The translations under genes and the position numbers were made by a program. Below, one piece after another: positions 1 through 5,995 of a DNA stretch of 7,908 nucleotides. Below the pieces are notes generated by a model, which did not search any database, was not told the origin of the DNA, and worked only from the letters and a program-made list of their open reading frames with translations. Position 1 is the first letter of the stretch, and each line of letters starts with the position of its first letter. The stretch comes from Desulfobulbaceae bacterium UBA2262 (lineage in GTDB: Bacteria > Desulfobacterota > Desulfobulbia > Desulfobulbales > Desulfurivibrionaceae), in NCBI GenBank assembly GCA_002347185.1, contig DDXK01000067.1, positions 1 through 7,908 on the forward strand. The letters are read 5' to 3'.

Positions 1-22
1 CAGTTTTCAATGATCGCTGTCA

Positions 23-53
23 CCCGGAGACCGGGCCACCCAACCAAGGGGTG
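23..53 (-). other. Tandem hairpins in a putative minus-strand leader
   Basis: Two adjacent perfect stems are visible. CCCGG (23-27) pairs with CCGGG (31-35) across a 3-base loop, and CACCC (37-41) pairs with GGGTG (49-53) across a 7-base loop. They lie about 95-125 bases downstream of the predicted minus-strand start near 146, so they would be part of a 5' leader. No T-run follows on the minus strand within the window, so they are not simple terminators. I cannot match them to a known riboswitch class. They may be leader regulatory structure or chance in GC-rich DNA. Confidence 0.3.
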
Positions 54-82
54 CTGAAAAAACAAAGATAACCGAAACACAA

Positions 83-122
83 GGGGCAGTCAAGCTGTTT
101 CCTGACTTTTTTCAAACGCCCC
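83..122 (+). terminator. Possible weak terminator-like stem
   Basis: AGTCA (88-92) can pair with TGACT (103-107), and a run of six T (107-112) follows on the plus strand. Flanking GGGGC (83-87) and GCCCC (118-122) are also complementary and could form an alternative outer stem. The inner stem is only five pairs, so termination would be weak. It could end a plus-strand transcript entering from the left, or be an alternative-folding element in the minus-strand leader. Confidence 0.25.
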
Positions 123-152
123 GCGTCAGTGTTGGGTTATCGTTCGCGGGCC

Positions 153-181
153 AAATTAGCCGAAGCTCCCCTCCTTGTCAA
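153..181 (-). promoter_or_regulatory. Sigma70-type promoter, minus strand, for a gene left of the window
   Basis: Read on the minus strand, a perfect TTGACA -35 (complement of 176-181) is followed after exactly 17 bases by TAATTT (complement of 153-158) as -10. Transcription would start near 146 and run off the left edge. It lies about 150 bases past the larB stop, so it most likely drives the next minus-strand gene independently of larB. The -10 differs from TATAAT at two positions. Confidence 0.5.
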
Positions 182-334
182 CAGCTATATTCAGAGGTCT
201 TGCAAAAAAATACGGCCCATCGCCTCCCCCCACCCACTATCCCCCTGAATTATCGCCAGCCGAAACCGCCCACCTGCAATATCCAGGTTCCAACCGGAGC
301 GACAACTCTCTCTGACAGAAGAAAAAGGGGAGCC

Positions 335-1099
335 TTAACGCCTGGTGGCTATCTGCCGATTGATGCTCGCGGCCAGACATGCGGCGCCAAAACCGTTGTC
401 GATGTTCACCACCGCAACACCAGGCGCGCAGCTGTTCAGCATGCCCAACAGGGCGGCAATCCCGCCCAGACCGGTGCCGTAGCCAATACTGGTCGGCACG
501 GCGATGATGGGCTTGTCCACCAGACCACCAACCACACTGGGGAGGGCCCCTTCCATGCCGGCAACCACAATGAGAATGGCAGCCTGATCGAGCAACTCCC
601 GACGAGAAAGAAGCCGATGAATGCCGGCTACCCCGACATCATAGAGTTTTTCCGTTCTGTTGCCGAGGGCGCGGGAGGTGACATGGGCCTCTTCCGCCAC
701 AGGAATATCAGAAGTCCCGGCAGCTACGACCAAAACCGTTCCCCGCCCCTCTTCCTCCTGCGGCCACACGGCCGGGGTCAGCATCCGCGCCTGCTCATGA
801 TAAACAAGATCCGGCACGGCATCGCAGACCTCAGCCGCCTTGGCGGCGCAAACCCGGGTGGCAAGTGGCAAGGGAGAAAAGCGACGGAGGTTGAGCAGGA
901 TCTCGATAATCTGGGCCGCGCTCTTGTTCTCGCCATACACCACCTCCGGCACGCCGGTTCGCAGTTGACGATGGTGATCAACGTGGGCACAGTGAAGCAT
1001 CTCGCCGGGGAAATGACGAAGTGTTGACAGGGCCTCGTCCACGCTGCAATCCCCGTTCCGCACCCCGACAAGGAGTTCTTTCAGATTTTTGTCATCCAT
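335..1099 (-). CDS. larB: Nickel-pincer cofactor biosynthesis protein LarB (AIR carboxylase-like)
   Basis: LarB carboxylates the pyridinium ring of nicotinic acid adenine dinucleotide and releases AMP. This is the first step to the nickel-pincer nucleotide used by LarA-type racemases. The product is 254 residues, about the usual family length, and cytoplasmic. Visible signatures are HVDHHRQLRTGVPEVVYGEN (about 39-58), typical of the LarB N-terminal part, then a PurE/AIR carboxylase-like domain with AAGTSDIPVAEEA (126-138), YDVGVAGIHRLL (153-164), AGMEGALPSVVGGLV (180-194), AVPTSIGYG (200-208) and MLNSCAPG (220-227). Cys224 in the last motif matches the cysteine that in characterised LarB attacks the pyridine ring (equivalence inferred). 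NIDNGFGAA (232-240) is also typical. The start ATG at 1099 has only a poor ribosome binding site. The gene is divergent from prmA. No larA, larC or larE is in the window, so its substrate enzyme is unknown. Confidence 0.93.
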   Translation of the reverse strand: MDDKNLKELLVGVRNGDCSVDEALSTLRHFPGEMLHCAHVDHHRQLRTGVPEVVYGENKSAAQIIEILLNLRRFSPLPLATRVCAAKAAEVCDAVPDLVYHEQARMLTPAVWPQEEEGRGTVLVVAAGTSDIPVAEEAHVTSRALGNRTEKLYDVGVAGIHRLLSRRELLDQAAILIVVAGMEGALPSVVGGLVDKPIIAVPTSIGYGTGLGGIAALLGMLNSCAPGVAVVNIDNGFGAACLAASINRQIATRR

Positions 1100-1130
1100 A
1101 ATCTCAGCCGGCCCAGCCTCGCCTTTTATC

Positions 1131-1158
1131 TATATATAGGAGTAGCCCATCCTGACCA
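1131..1158 (-). promoter_or_regulatory. Candidate larB promoter
   Basis: On the minus strand TGGTCA (complement of 1153-1158) is followed after 16 bases by TATATA (complement of 1131-1136), inside an alternating AT run that also offers TATAGA at 18 bases. Each hexamer matches consensus at four positions. It would give a leader of about 25 bases before the larB ATG at 1099. The AT-rich block stands out in this GC-rich intergenic region, but the call rests on hexamer matching alone. Confidence 0.35.
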
Positions 1159-1172
1159 CGGAAAGGGAACTT

Positions 1173-1189
1173 GGCAAGTTGTTCTTGCC
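1173..1189. repeat. Inverted repeat in the larB-prmA divergent region
   Basis: GGCAAG (1173-1178) and CTTGCC (1184-1189) form a perfect six-base inverted repeat around a 5-base spacer. It sits between the two divergent genes and overlaps the candidate prmA -35 (1185-1190), a position where a regulator could affect one or both promoters. No T-run follows on either strand, so a terminator is unlikely. It could be a transcription-factor operator or chance. Confidence 0.35.
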
Positions 1190-1213
1190 GGCGCATACGG
1201 CATCCAGTACACT
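1185..1213 (+). promoter_or_regulatory. Candidate promoter for prmA-rsmE-dtd
   Basis: TTGCCG (1185-1190) and TACACT (1208-1213) are separated by 17 bases and each matches the sigma70 consensus at four of six positions. Transcription would start near 1220, giving a leader of about 85 bases before the prmA ATG. The leader contains GCCG/CGGC complementarity and a T7 run (1250-1256). The T-run lies too far from any stem to be a convincing attenuator. Confidence 0.3.
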
Positions 1214-1305
1214 AGCGCACACTATACAGGCCGTGGCCGGCAGTTGGCTATTTTTTTGTACCACTTCCGCCCCTGCCGCCGAAAGAACTGGCCACAGGGA
1301 AGATT

Positions 1306-2226
1306 ATGCCTTCAGAAGCACCCAATGCACGACACGTAAAATCCTGGCTGCGGATCACCATCACCGCCGATGCAACAACCGCCGAGACCATCGCCGGTTT
1401 TTTGAGCGAGGAAACCGGCGGCGCAGAGCAGATACCGCTCGCCCCCACCACCCCCGCCCAGGAAAAAATCATCGGCTATCTCATCAATGACGGCCAGACC
1501 GCGGAGGGGCTTGCCCGCGTCAGGGAGTTTCTTGCCCGCCTTGCCGCCTTTCTCCCCGAGAACCTGCAGCCAACCCTGGAAACAGAGGTGATCGAAGAAG
1601 TTGATTGGAACAAGGCCTGGAAGGAACGCTTCAAGCCTTTCCCCATCACGCCCCACCTGGTGATCAAGCCCACCTGGGAGCCCTATGCTGCCCGAGAGAC
1701 GGAAAAGGTTATCGAAATGGATCCGGGCATGGCCTTTGGCACAGGCCACCATGCCAGCACTCGCCTTGCCCTTTCCTTCGTGGAAAAACTCTTCTACGAA
1801 ACCAGCCTCCCCCCGCGCAGCGTACTTGACGTTGGCACTGGCACTGGCATCCTGGCCATGGCCAGTGCGCTTTTCGGGGCAAAACAAATTCTCGCCACGG
1901 ACAACGACCCCGAGGCGATCGAGGTGGCAAGGGAAAACATTGCCCGTAACAACCTGCAAGGCTCCATCCAGATCAGCAGCGCAGGGTTGGAGGATATCCC
2001 GGCCAGCTTCGCGCTGGTGATCGCCAACATCATCCATGATACCTTGATTGAAATCGCCAGCCCCCTCTGCCTCCACGTCTCCGGCGGCGGACACCTGATC
2101 CTCGCCGGCATCCTCGCCGGGGCCCAGGAGGAGAACATCCGCGCAGTCTACACAGACTTAGACCTTCGCCATCTGGAAACAAGGCGCGAAGGCGAGTGGT
2201 CGGCCCTGCTGTTCCAGAAACCCTAG
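1306..2226 (+). CDS. prmA: Ribosomal protein L11 methyltransferase PrmA
   Basis: PrmA uses S-adenosylmethionine to trimethylate lysines and the N-terminal amine of ribosomal protein L11 in the cytoplasm. The 306-residue product has the full family plan. An N-terminal L11-recognition domain (about 10-95) is followed by the linker signature DWNKAWKERFKPF (100-112), then DPGMAFGTGHHAST (139-152). The class I methyltransferase motif DVGTGTGILA (175-184) binds SAM, with the acidic loop ATDNDPEA (197-204). ANIIHDTL (240-247) is the PrmA version of the NPPY-type motif, and the C-terminus GEWSALLF (296-303) is typical. AGGGA at 1296-1300, five bases before the ATG, supports the start. The gene is followed after six bases by rsmE, so it probably heads a housekeeping operon of translation-related genes. 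Confidence 0.95.
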   Translation: MPSEAPNARHVKSWLRITITADATTAETIAGFLSEETGGAEQIPLAPTTPAQEKIIGYLINDGQTAEGLARVREFLARLAAFLPENLQPTLETEVIEEVDWNKAWKERFKPFPITPHLVIKPTWEPYAARETEKVIEMDPGMAFGTGHHASTRLALSFVEKLFYETSLPPRSVLDVGTGTGILAMASALFGAKQILATDNDPEAIEVARENIARNNLQGSIQISSAGLEDIPASFALVIANIIHDTLIEIASPLCLHVSGGGHLILAGILAGAQEENIRAVYTDLDLRHLETRREGEWSALLFQKP

Positions 2227-2232
2227 CGCACC

Positions 2233-2982
2233 ATGAACAGCCGCCGCTTTTTCATCAAGCCGGAAGCGATCAAGGACGGGATTGCCCTTCTGACCGGAGA
2301 GGAGGCCCACCATCTCCGCTCCGTCCTTCGCCTTGGAGTCGGCGAGACAATCACCCTTTTCGACGGCACCGGAATGCGCTCCCTGGCCCGCCTCGACTCG
2401 ATCACCAAAAATCAGTGTACAGCCACCGTACTCGAACAAAGCCAGGATCCGCAGCCCAAGGTGCGTGTAGAACTCTGCCAGGCTCTCCTCAAGGGGCAAA
2501 AGATGGAATTCATCCTGCAAAAGGCGACAGAGCTGGGCATTGACGCCATCCATCCCTTCTGGTCCGAACACGGAGCGACCAGCAAAACGCGGCCCGAAGC
2601 CAGGGAGGAACGCTGGCTTCGCATTGCCCTAGAGGCTTGCAAGCAGTGCAACCGCGCCTTGCCGCCACGAATCGAACCGCCCAGGAAGCTTGCCGACCTC
2701 TTCCAGGAACTGCCAGACCATGACCTCAAGCTCCTCTTCTGGGAGCAGGAACAAGAACAATCGCTTACCGAGCTGCTGGCCCCCCGGTTAAGCGGGGTCC
2801 GCTCACTCTGCTTTCTCGTCGGGCCGGAAGGGGGATTCAGCAAGGGCGAGGTTGAGGAGGCCAGCACCAAGGGTTTTCACCCGGTTTCCCTGGGCTCGCG
2901 CATCCTCCGGGCCGAAACCGCGACCCTGGCCGCAGCCGCCATCCTCCAGCACCTGCTCGGCAACCTTTCCCCTTCCCAATGA
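2233..2982 (+). CDS. rsmE: 16S rRNA m3U1498 methyltransferase RsmE
   Basis: RsmE is a SPOUT-class enzyme that methylates N3 of U1498 in 16S rRNA of the small subunit. The 249-residue product has a PUA-like N-terminal RNA-binding domain with GEEAHHLRSVLRLGVGE (22-38). Next comes KGQKMEFILQKATELGIDAI (87-106), the family-diagnostic segment, then LEACKQCNRALPP (133-145, usually EAAEQSGR). The trefoil-knot SAM pocket is formed by LVGPEGGFS (195-203) and SLGSRILRAETA (219-230). Length is normal. The ATG lies six bases after the prmA stop with no Shine-Dalgarno match, so translation is probably coupled to prmA. Confidence 0.94.
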   Translation: MNSRRFFIKPEAIKDGIALLTGEEAHHLRSVLRLGVGETITLFDGTGMRSLARLDSITKNQCTATVLEQSQDPQPKVRVELCQALLKGQKMEFILQKATELGIDAIHPFWSEHGATSKTRPEAREERWLRIALEACKQCNRALPPRIEPPRKLADLFQELPDHDLKLLFWEQEQEQSLTELLAPRLSGVRSLCFLVGPEGGFSKGEVEEASTKGFHPVSLGSRILRAETATLAAAAILQHLLGNLSPSQ

Positions 2983-2986
2983 AAAA

Positions 2987-2993
2987 GAGGAGG
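2987..2993 (+). promoter_or_regulatory. Ribosome binding site that sets the dtd start
   Basis: GAGGAGG lies eight bases before the ATG at 3002. It decides the start of dtd, because the open frame continues upstream to an ATG at 2852 inside rsmE. The 50 upstream residues are arginine- and proline-rich and unlike Dtd, so they are read-through of rsmE in another frame. Confidence 0.75.
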
Positions 2994-3001
2994 CGAACAC
3001 C

Positions 3002-3451
3002 ATGCGGGCGGTGGTTCAACGCGTAACCCAGGCCTCGGTGGAAGTCGCCGGGGAAACCTGCGGCGCCATTGGCTCCGGTCTTGTCGTTCTCCTGGGCGTT
3101 GGCAGAATGGACACGGAAAAGGAGGCAGAGTCCCTGGCTGACAAAATCGCCAACCTGCGGATCTTCGAGGATGAAAAGGGGATGATGAATCTCTCCCTCC
3201 TCGAGGTGGGCGGCGAGCTGCTGGTGGTTTCCCAGTTCACCCTCTTCGGCGACTGCCGTAAGGGCAGACGTCCTTCCTATGCCAGCGCCGCCCCGCCGGC
3301 GGAGGCAAACCGCCTCTACGAGACCTTCATCACCGCGGCACGCAACAGGAACATCCGGGTGGCAACCGGCAAATTTCAGGCCATGATGAATGTTTCCCTG
3401 AGCAACTACGGACCGGTGACCCTGCTGCTCGACACAGAAAAAAACTTCTGA
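3002..3451 (+). CDS. dtd: D-aminoacyl-tRNA deacylase Dtd
   Basis: Dtd hydrolyses D-amino acids (classically D-tyrosine) from mischarged tRNA, acting as a chirality proofreader in translation. The 149-residue product begins MRAVVQRVTQASVEV, the canonical family N-terminus, and length is normal (about 145-150). SQFTLFGDCRKGRRPSY (77-93) carries the active-site Ser-Gln-x-Thr. SNYGPVTLLLDT (134-145) carries the Gly-cisPro loop (Gly137-Pro138) that excludes L-amino acids. The residue before this Gly is Tyr where Asp or Asn is common, a small deviation unlikely to abolish function. The gene follows rsmE by 19 bases and probably closes the prmA-rsmE-dtd operon. No clear terminator follows. Confidence 0.94.
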   Translation: MRAVVQRVTQASVEVAGETCGAIGSGLVVLLGVGRMDTEKEAESLADKIANLRIFEDEKGMMNLSLLEVGGELLVVSQFTLFGDCRKGRRPSYASAAPPAEANRLYETFITAARNRNIRVATGKFQAMMNVSLSNYGPVTLLLDTEKNF

Positions 3452-3453
3452 CC

Positions 3454-3463
3454 GGCATATGCC
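3454..3463. repeat. Perfect 10-base palindrome after dtd
   Basis: GGCATATGCC begins three bases after the dtd stop and about 20 bases before the -35 of the PilZ-gene promoter. It has no loop and no T-run, so it is not a terminator. It could be a dimeric regulator site for the downstream promoter or chance. Confidence 0.25.
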
Positions 3464-3483
3464 CCGAAGCCTCTCTCCCCGGC

Positions 3484-3512
3484 TTTACAAGGCTCTCCAC
3501 GCTGGCTATACT
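3484..3512 (+). promoter_or_regulatory. Strong sigma70-type promoter for the PilZ gene
   Basis: TTTACA (3484-3489) and TATACT (3507-3512) are separated by exactly 17 bases, and each hexamer has one mismatch to consensus. The predicted start near 3519-3520 gives a leader of about 52 bases before the ATG at 3572. This is the best promoter match in the window. It implies that the PilZ gene is transcribed independently of prmA-rsmE-dtd. Confidence 0.6.
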
Positions 3513-3520
3513 CAACATAT

Positions 3521-3534
3521 CCTGAAACTTCAGG
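3521..3534. repeat. Palindrome at the predicted start of the PilZ transcript
   Basis: CCTGAA (3521-3526) and TTCAGG (3529-3534) form a 14-base inverted repeat around a two-base centre, immediately downstream of the predicted transcription start. This placement suits an operator where a repressor would block initiation, or a 5' mRNA hairpin (five pairs, four-base loop). No known regulator consensus is recognised. Confidence 0.4.
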
Positions 3535-3571
3535 CGCCGCAGCTTTCCCATAGAGAGACGAGGCTTTGACC

Positions 3572-4279
3572 ATGCGCCAACTCTGGTCCGACGACCCCCA
3601 CGCCATTGAACAGGAACTTCGCCGGCTCATCGCAGAAAAAACACCGGCAACCCTCTATCAGAAGGGCCGATCGCCGCATCGGCTGATTCCGCTTGAAATC
3701 ACAAGACAAGGGGAGCAGACCCTCCTGCTGCTCCATAAGGAAGCCGCCTTTGTCGCGGGCAAAGAGCCATGCCTCATCCTCTACCTGCCGGAGCCGGGCG
3801 GGTTGACGCGAGGCTTTCCCACCGCCCCGGCCCGGGAAACGGACACGCAACTGGCAGCCCATCTGCCGGCCTCGATCTTCGTGATCCAACGCCGGAAGCA
3901 TCCCCGCTACACCACCAACCCCCGCTCCTCCGCCACCTTTGCCCGCCTGGGAAGCCAGTACATCAACCATGGCAGCATTGAAAACATCTGCCTTGAGGGG
4001 GTGAAGCTCGTGGGCCATTTCTCCACGCACATTCAGAAAGGGGACACCCTGAGCCCGCTGACCCTGGTTCTGCGCCTCGCCTTCGGGGATTACGAGGAAA
4101 AGGTCACGGTGGCCGAGGCCTACGTGCGCAGGGTGACTCTCCTTGAAAACGAAAAAATGGAACTGGGCGTCCAGTTCATCGTCGATGGCGCCGACCTGGC
4201 CAGCCTGGAAAGCTACCTGACCATCCGCTCCCTCGAGGAAATGCCCCTGTTGAAAGACGACAAGGGTGAAAACGACTGA
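3572..4279 (+). CDS. PilZ-domain protein, probable c-di-GMP receptor
   Basis: The product is about 235 cytoplasmic residues with no membrane segment. The N-terminal half (about 5-95) resembles the beta-rich domain that precedes PilZ in YcgR-like flagellar brake proteins, but similarity is weak. The C-terminal half is a PilZ domain. RKHPR (108-112) fits the RxxxR c-di-GMP motif, and NICLEG (138-143) fits the second motif (D/N)xSxxG with Cys in place of Ser. GVQFI (about 199-203) fits the closing PilZ strand. ATG at 3572 is preferred to TTG at 3566 because the GACGAGG-type ribosome site (about 3557-3563) is eight bases upstream of it. The role is probably c-di-GMP control of motility or surface behaviour. 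The gene has its own promoter and lies 170 bases before the hydrogenase-chemoreceptor operon, so a functional link is possible but not shown. Confidence 0.82.
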   Translation: MRQLWSDDPHAIEQELRRLIAEKTPATLYQKGRSPHRLIPLEITRQGEQTLLLLHKEAAFVAGKEPCLILYLPEPGGLTRGFPTAPARETDTQLAAHLPASIFVIQRRKHPRYTTNPRSSATFARLGSQYINHGSIENICLEGVKLVGHFSTHIQKGDTLSPLTLVLRLAFGDYEEKVTVAEAYVRRVTLLENEKMELGVQFIVDGADLASLESYLTIRSLEEMPLLKDDKGEND

Positions 4280-4321
4280 GACCTCCCCAGCCACGCTCTT
4301 CTTGCCCCGGCAGATAAGCTC

Positions 4322-4351
4322 TTGACAAAAACCGCGCAAACCACCCATTCT
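4322..4351 (+). promoter_or_regulatory. Candidate promoter of the hydrogenase-chemoreceptor operon
   Basis: A perfect TTGACA (4322-4327) is followed after 18 bases by CATTCT (4346-4351), a poor -10 with three matches. The -35 is convincing and the -10 is not, which could mean an activator-dependent promoter. A small CCCA/TGGG inverted repeat (4344-4354) overlaps the -10. No sigma54 (GG-N10-GC) or sigma28 pattern was found in 4280-4449. The leader of about 90 bases has a GC-rich stem around 4411-4429, just before the ribosome site AAGGGA (4437-4442). Confidence 0.35.
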
Positions 4352-4449
4352 GGGATGACCTCGCGACGTAAAACCGTTCGCCTCCAAAAGAGCCATCAAC
4401 GCAAGGCGGCCCGGGCAGCAGCGCCCTGGTCGAAAAAAGGGATGCAGGC

Positions 4450-5961
4450 ATGAAAATTGATCTTGGCCCGGTGACCCGTATCGAAGGACACCTCAATGTT
4501 CGCACCACCGTGGAAAACGGGGTGGTCACCGATGCGCAGTGCATGTCGGAAATGTTCCGGGGATTTGAAGTGTTCCTGCAAGGACGCGATCCGCTCGACG
4601 CCCAGCAGATCACCCAGCGCATCTGCGGCGTGTGTCCGTATGCCCATGCCATCGCCTCCTCCTATGCCCAGGAAAAGGCCTACAAACTGAATGTCCCGCC
4701 CAACGGCAGAATCCTGCACAATCTGATCCAGGGGGCGAACCACCTTTACGACTACCTCCTGCATTTTTACCAGCTTTCCGCCCTCGATTTCGTCGATGTG
4801 ACCGCGATCCTGAGTTACACGGGCAGGGATGCCGACCTCCTCAAGGTCAAGCAATGGGTCAAGGCGGAACTGGACCGGAACAAACCCTTCCCGGCCGCCC
4901 CGTTTCTTCCGCGCCTCGAAGGGAAGTACCTTGCAGACCGGGATCTCAACATCGGCGCCCTGAAGCACTATCTCGAAGCCATGGAGCTGCAGAAAAAGGC
5001 CAACCGGGCAGCCGCCATCTTCGGGGGGAAATTTCCCCACTCCACCGGCATTTTCCCCGGCGGCTGCACCCAGGAGGCCCGCATCGACCTCATCGTCGCC
5101 TATCAGTCCCTGCTCTCCGAGGTACGGCAGTTCATCCACGACAAATACATCCCCGATGTCACCGCCGTGGCCATGGCCTTCCCGGAATACTGGCGCATCG
5201 GGGCCAGCAAAGGCGGCTTCCTGTCCTTCGGGCTGCTCCCCCTCACTCCGGCTCTGGACAGCAAACGCCTCCTGGCGCCGGGCGTACTTTTCGACGGGCA
5301 GGTCTCCCCAGTCGACCTTGCGAAGATCTCTCAGGACGTGAAATACTCGAAGTATTCCTCACCAAGCCGCCTGCCTGTTCGGGACTCGGCCCTCACGCCA
5401 GCTCCGCACAAGGAGGGGGCATACTCCTGGGCAAAGGCCCCCCGCTATGCCGGGAAAGTGGTCGAGGTCGGCCCTGCCGCCCGGATCCTGATTGATTACC
5501 AGCAGGGACACAACCCGATGGTCAGGGATCTGGTCAACAAATTTGCGGCCCTGGCAGGCATCACCACGGCCAATCTCAATTCCGTCCTCGGCCGTCACCT
5601 GGCCCGGGCCATCAACGCGGCGGTGATAGCCGACTTTCTCCTGGCCGAGACCGAACGCCTGGAGCACGGCGGCCCCACCATGGCGAACCTCGCCGTGCCA
5701 CAATCCGGAGAAGGCTACGGAATCACCGAGGCCTCCCGCGGGGCGCTTCTTCATTATCTCCGCATGGAAAACCAGAAGATCGCCAAGTACGAATGCGTGG
5801 TGCCGACCACCTGGAACGCTTCGCCCCGGGACGACCAGGGACAGCCCGGGGCCATGGAATCGGCCCTCATCGGCACCAGGGTGGAAAATGCCGAAGAGCA
5901 GATCGAGTCGGTCCGCATAGTCCATTCCTTTGACCCCTGCATTGCCTGCGCAGTGCATTGA
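4450..5961 (+). CDS. [NiFe] hydrogenase large subunit without C-terminal extension
   Basis: This is the catalytic subunit carrying the NiFe(CN)2CO centre that splits or forms H2. It has 503 residues, shorter than most group 1 large subunits. GPVTRIEGHL (6-15) is the conserved N-terminus with Glu13. RICGVC (57-62) supplies Cys59 and Cys62. KAPRYAGKVVEVGPAAR (about 330-346) and VVPTTWNASPRD (about 451-462) are group 1-like. DPCIACAVH (495-503) supplies Cys497 and Cys500. The stop codon follows His503 directly. In most hydrogenases about 15 or more further residues are cut off here by a maturation protease after nickel insertion, so this protein should be made already mature. This is known for H2-sensing HupUV/HoxBC and CO-linked CooH enzymes. 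It has no signal peptide and must be exported with the small subunit. The large-before-small gene order is reversed from the common arrangement. The small subunit follows after 34 bases. Confidence 0.95.
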   Translation: MKIDLGPVTRIEGHLNVRTTVENGVVTDAQCMSEMFRGFEVFLQGRDPLDAQQITQRICGVCPYAHAIASSYAQEKAYKLNVPPNGRILHNLIQGANHLYDYLLHFYQLSALDFVDVTAILSYTGRDADLLKVKQWVKAELDRNKPFPAAPFLPRLEGKYLADRDLNIGALKHYLEAMELQKKANRAAAIFGGKFPHSTGIFPGGCTQEARIDLIVAYQSLLSEVRQFIHDKYIPDVTAVAMAFPEYWRIGASKGGFLSFGLLPLTPALDSKRLLAPGVLFDGQVSPVDLAKISQDVKYSKYSSPSRLPVRDSALTPAPHKEGAYSWAKAPRYAGKVVEVGPAARILIDYQQGHNPMVRDLVNKFAALAGITTANLNSVLGRHLARAINAAVIADFLLAETERLEHGGPTMANLAVPQSGEGYGITEASRGALLHYLRMENQKIAKYECVVPTTWNASPRDDQGQPGAMESALIGTRVENAEEQIESVRIVHSFDPCIACAVH

Positions 5962-5995
5962 GGCGAGCGCTCCTACATCAGATGACGGAGGATTC

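Larger units (their letters stand above)
1..334. other. Intergenic region at left edge, no gene recognised
   Basis: No reading frame here looks like a real gene. The plus-strand frame that enters from 200 is only the antisense shadow of larB. What can be seen is a minus-strand promoter-like pair (153-181), two small hairpins (23-53), a weak stem followed by a T-run (83-122), and an A7 run near 204-210. The arrangement suggests the 3' flank of larB followed by the promoter and leader of another minus-strand gene whose coding part lies left of the window. No larC, larE or other nickel-pincer gene is present in this stretch. Confidence 0.6.

Noticed and set aside
200..1027. 275-codon plus-strand frame opposite larB
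   Set aside because: It is antisense to a clear LarB protein, and its translation is rich in His, Arg, Gly and Pro without any family motif.
1229..1256. Terminator before prmA (GC-rich repeats followed by seven T)
   Set aside because: The only stem (GCCG/CGGC) ends several bases before the T-run and is short. A terminator between divergent promoters and prmA also makes little sense.
2852..3001. N-terminal extension of dtd from an upstream ATG
   Set aside because: The extra 50 residues overlap rsmE out of frame and are unlike Dtd. A strong ribosome site precedes the ATG at 3002.
4442..4453. Three-codon minigene ATG CAG GCA TGA overlapping the hydrogenase start
   Set aside because: It could allow coupling, but it has no separate ribosome site and is short enough to be chance.
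4632..5495. 287-codon frame inside the hydrogenase large subunit gene
   Set aside because: It is an out-of-frame shadow rich in Pro, Arg and Gly, while the overlapping frame has full hydrogenase motifs.
5938..5961. Selenocysteine, or recoding of the TGA at the end of the large subunit
   Set aside because: The Sec position of [NiFeSe] enzymes is the first Cys of DPCxxC, here a normal TGC. Reading through the TGA gives only about seven residues that do not resemble a hydrogenase C-terminal extension.
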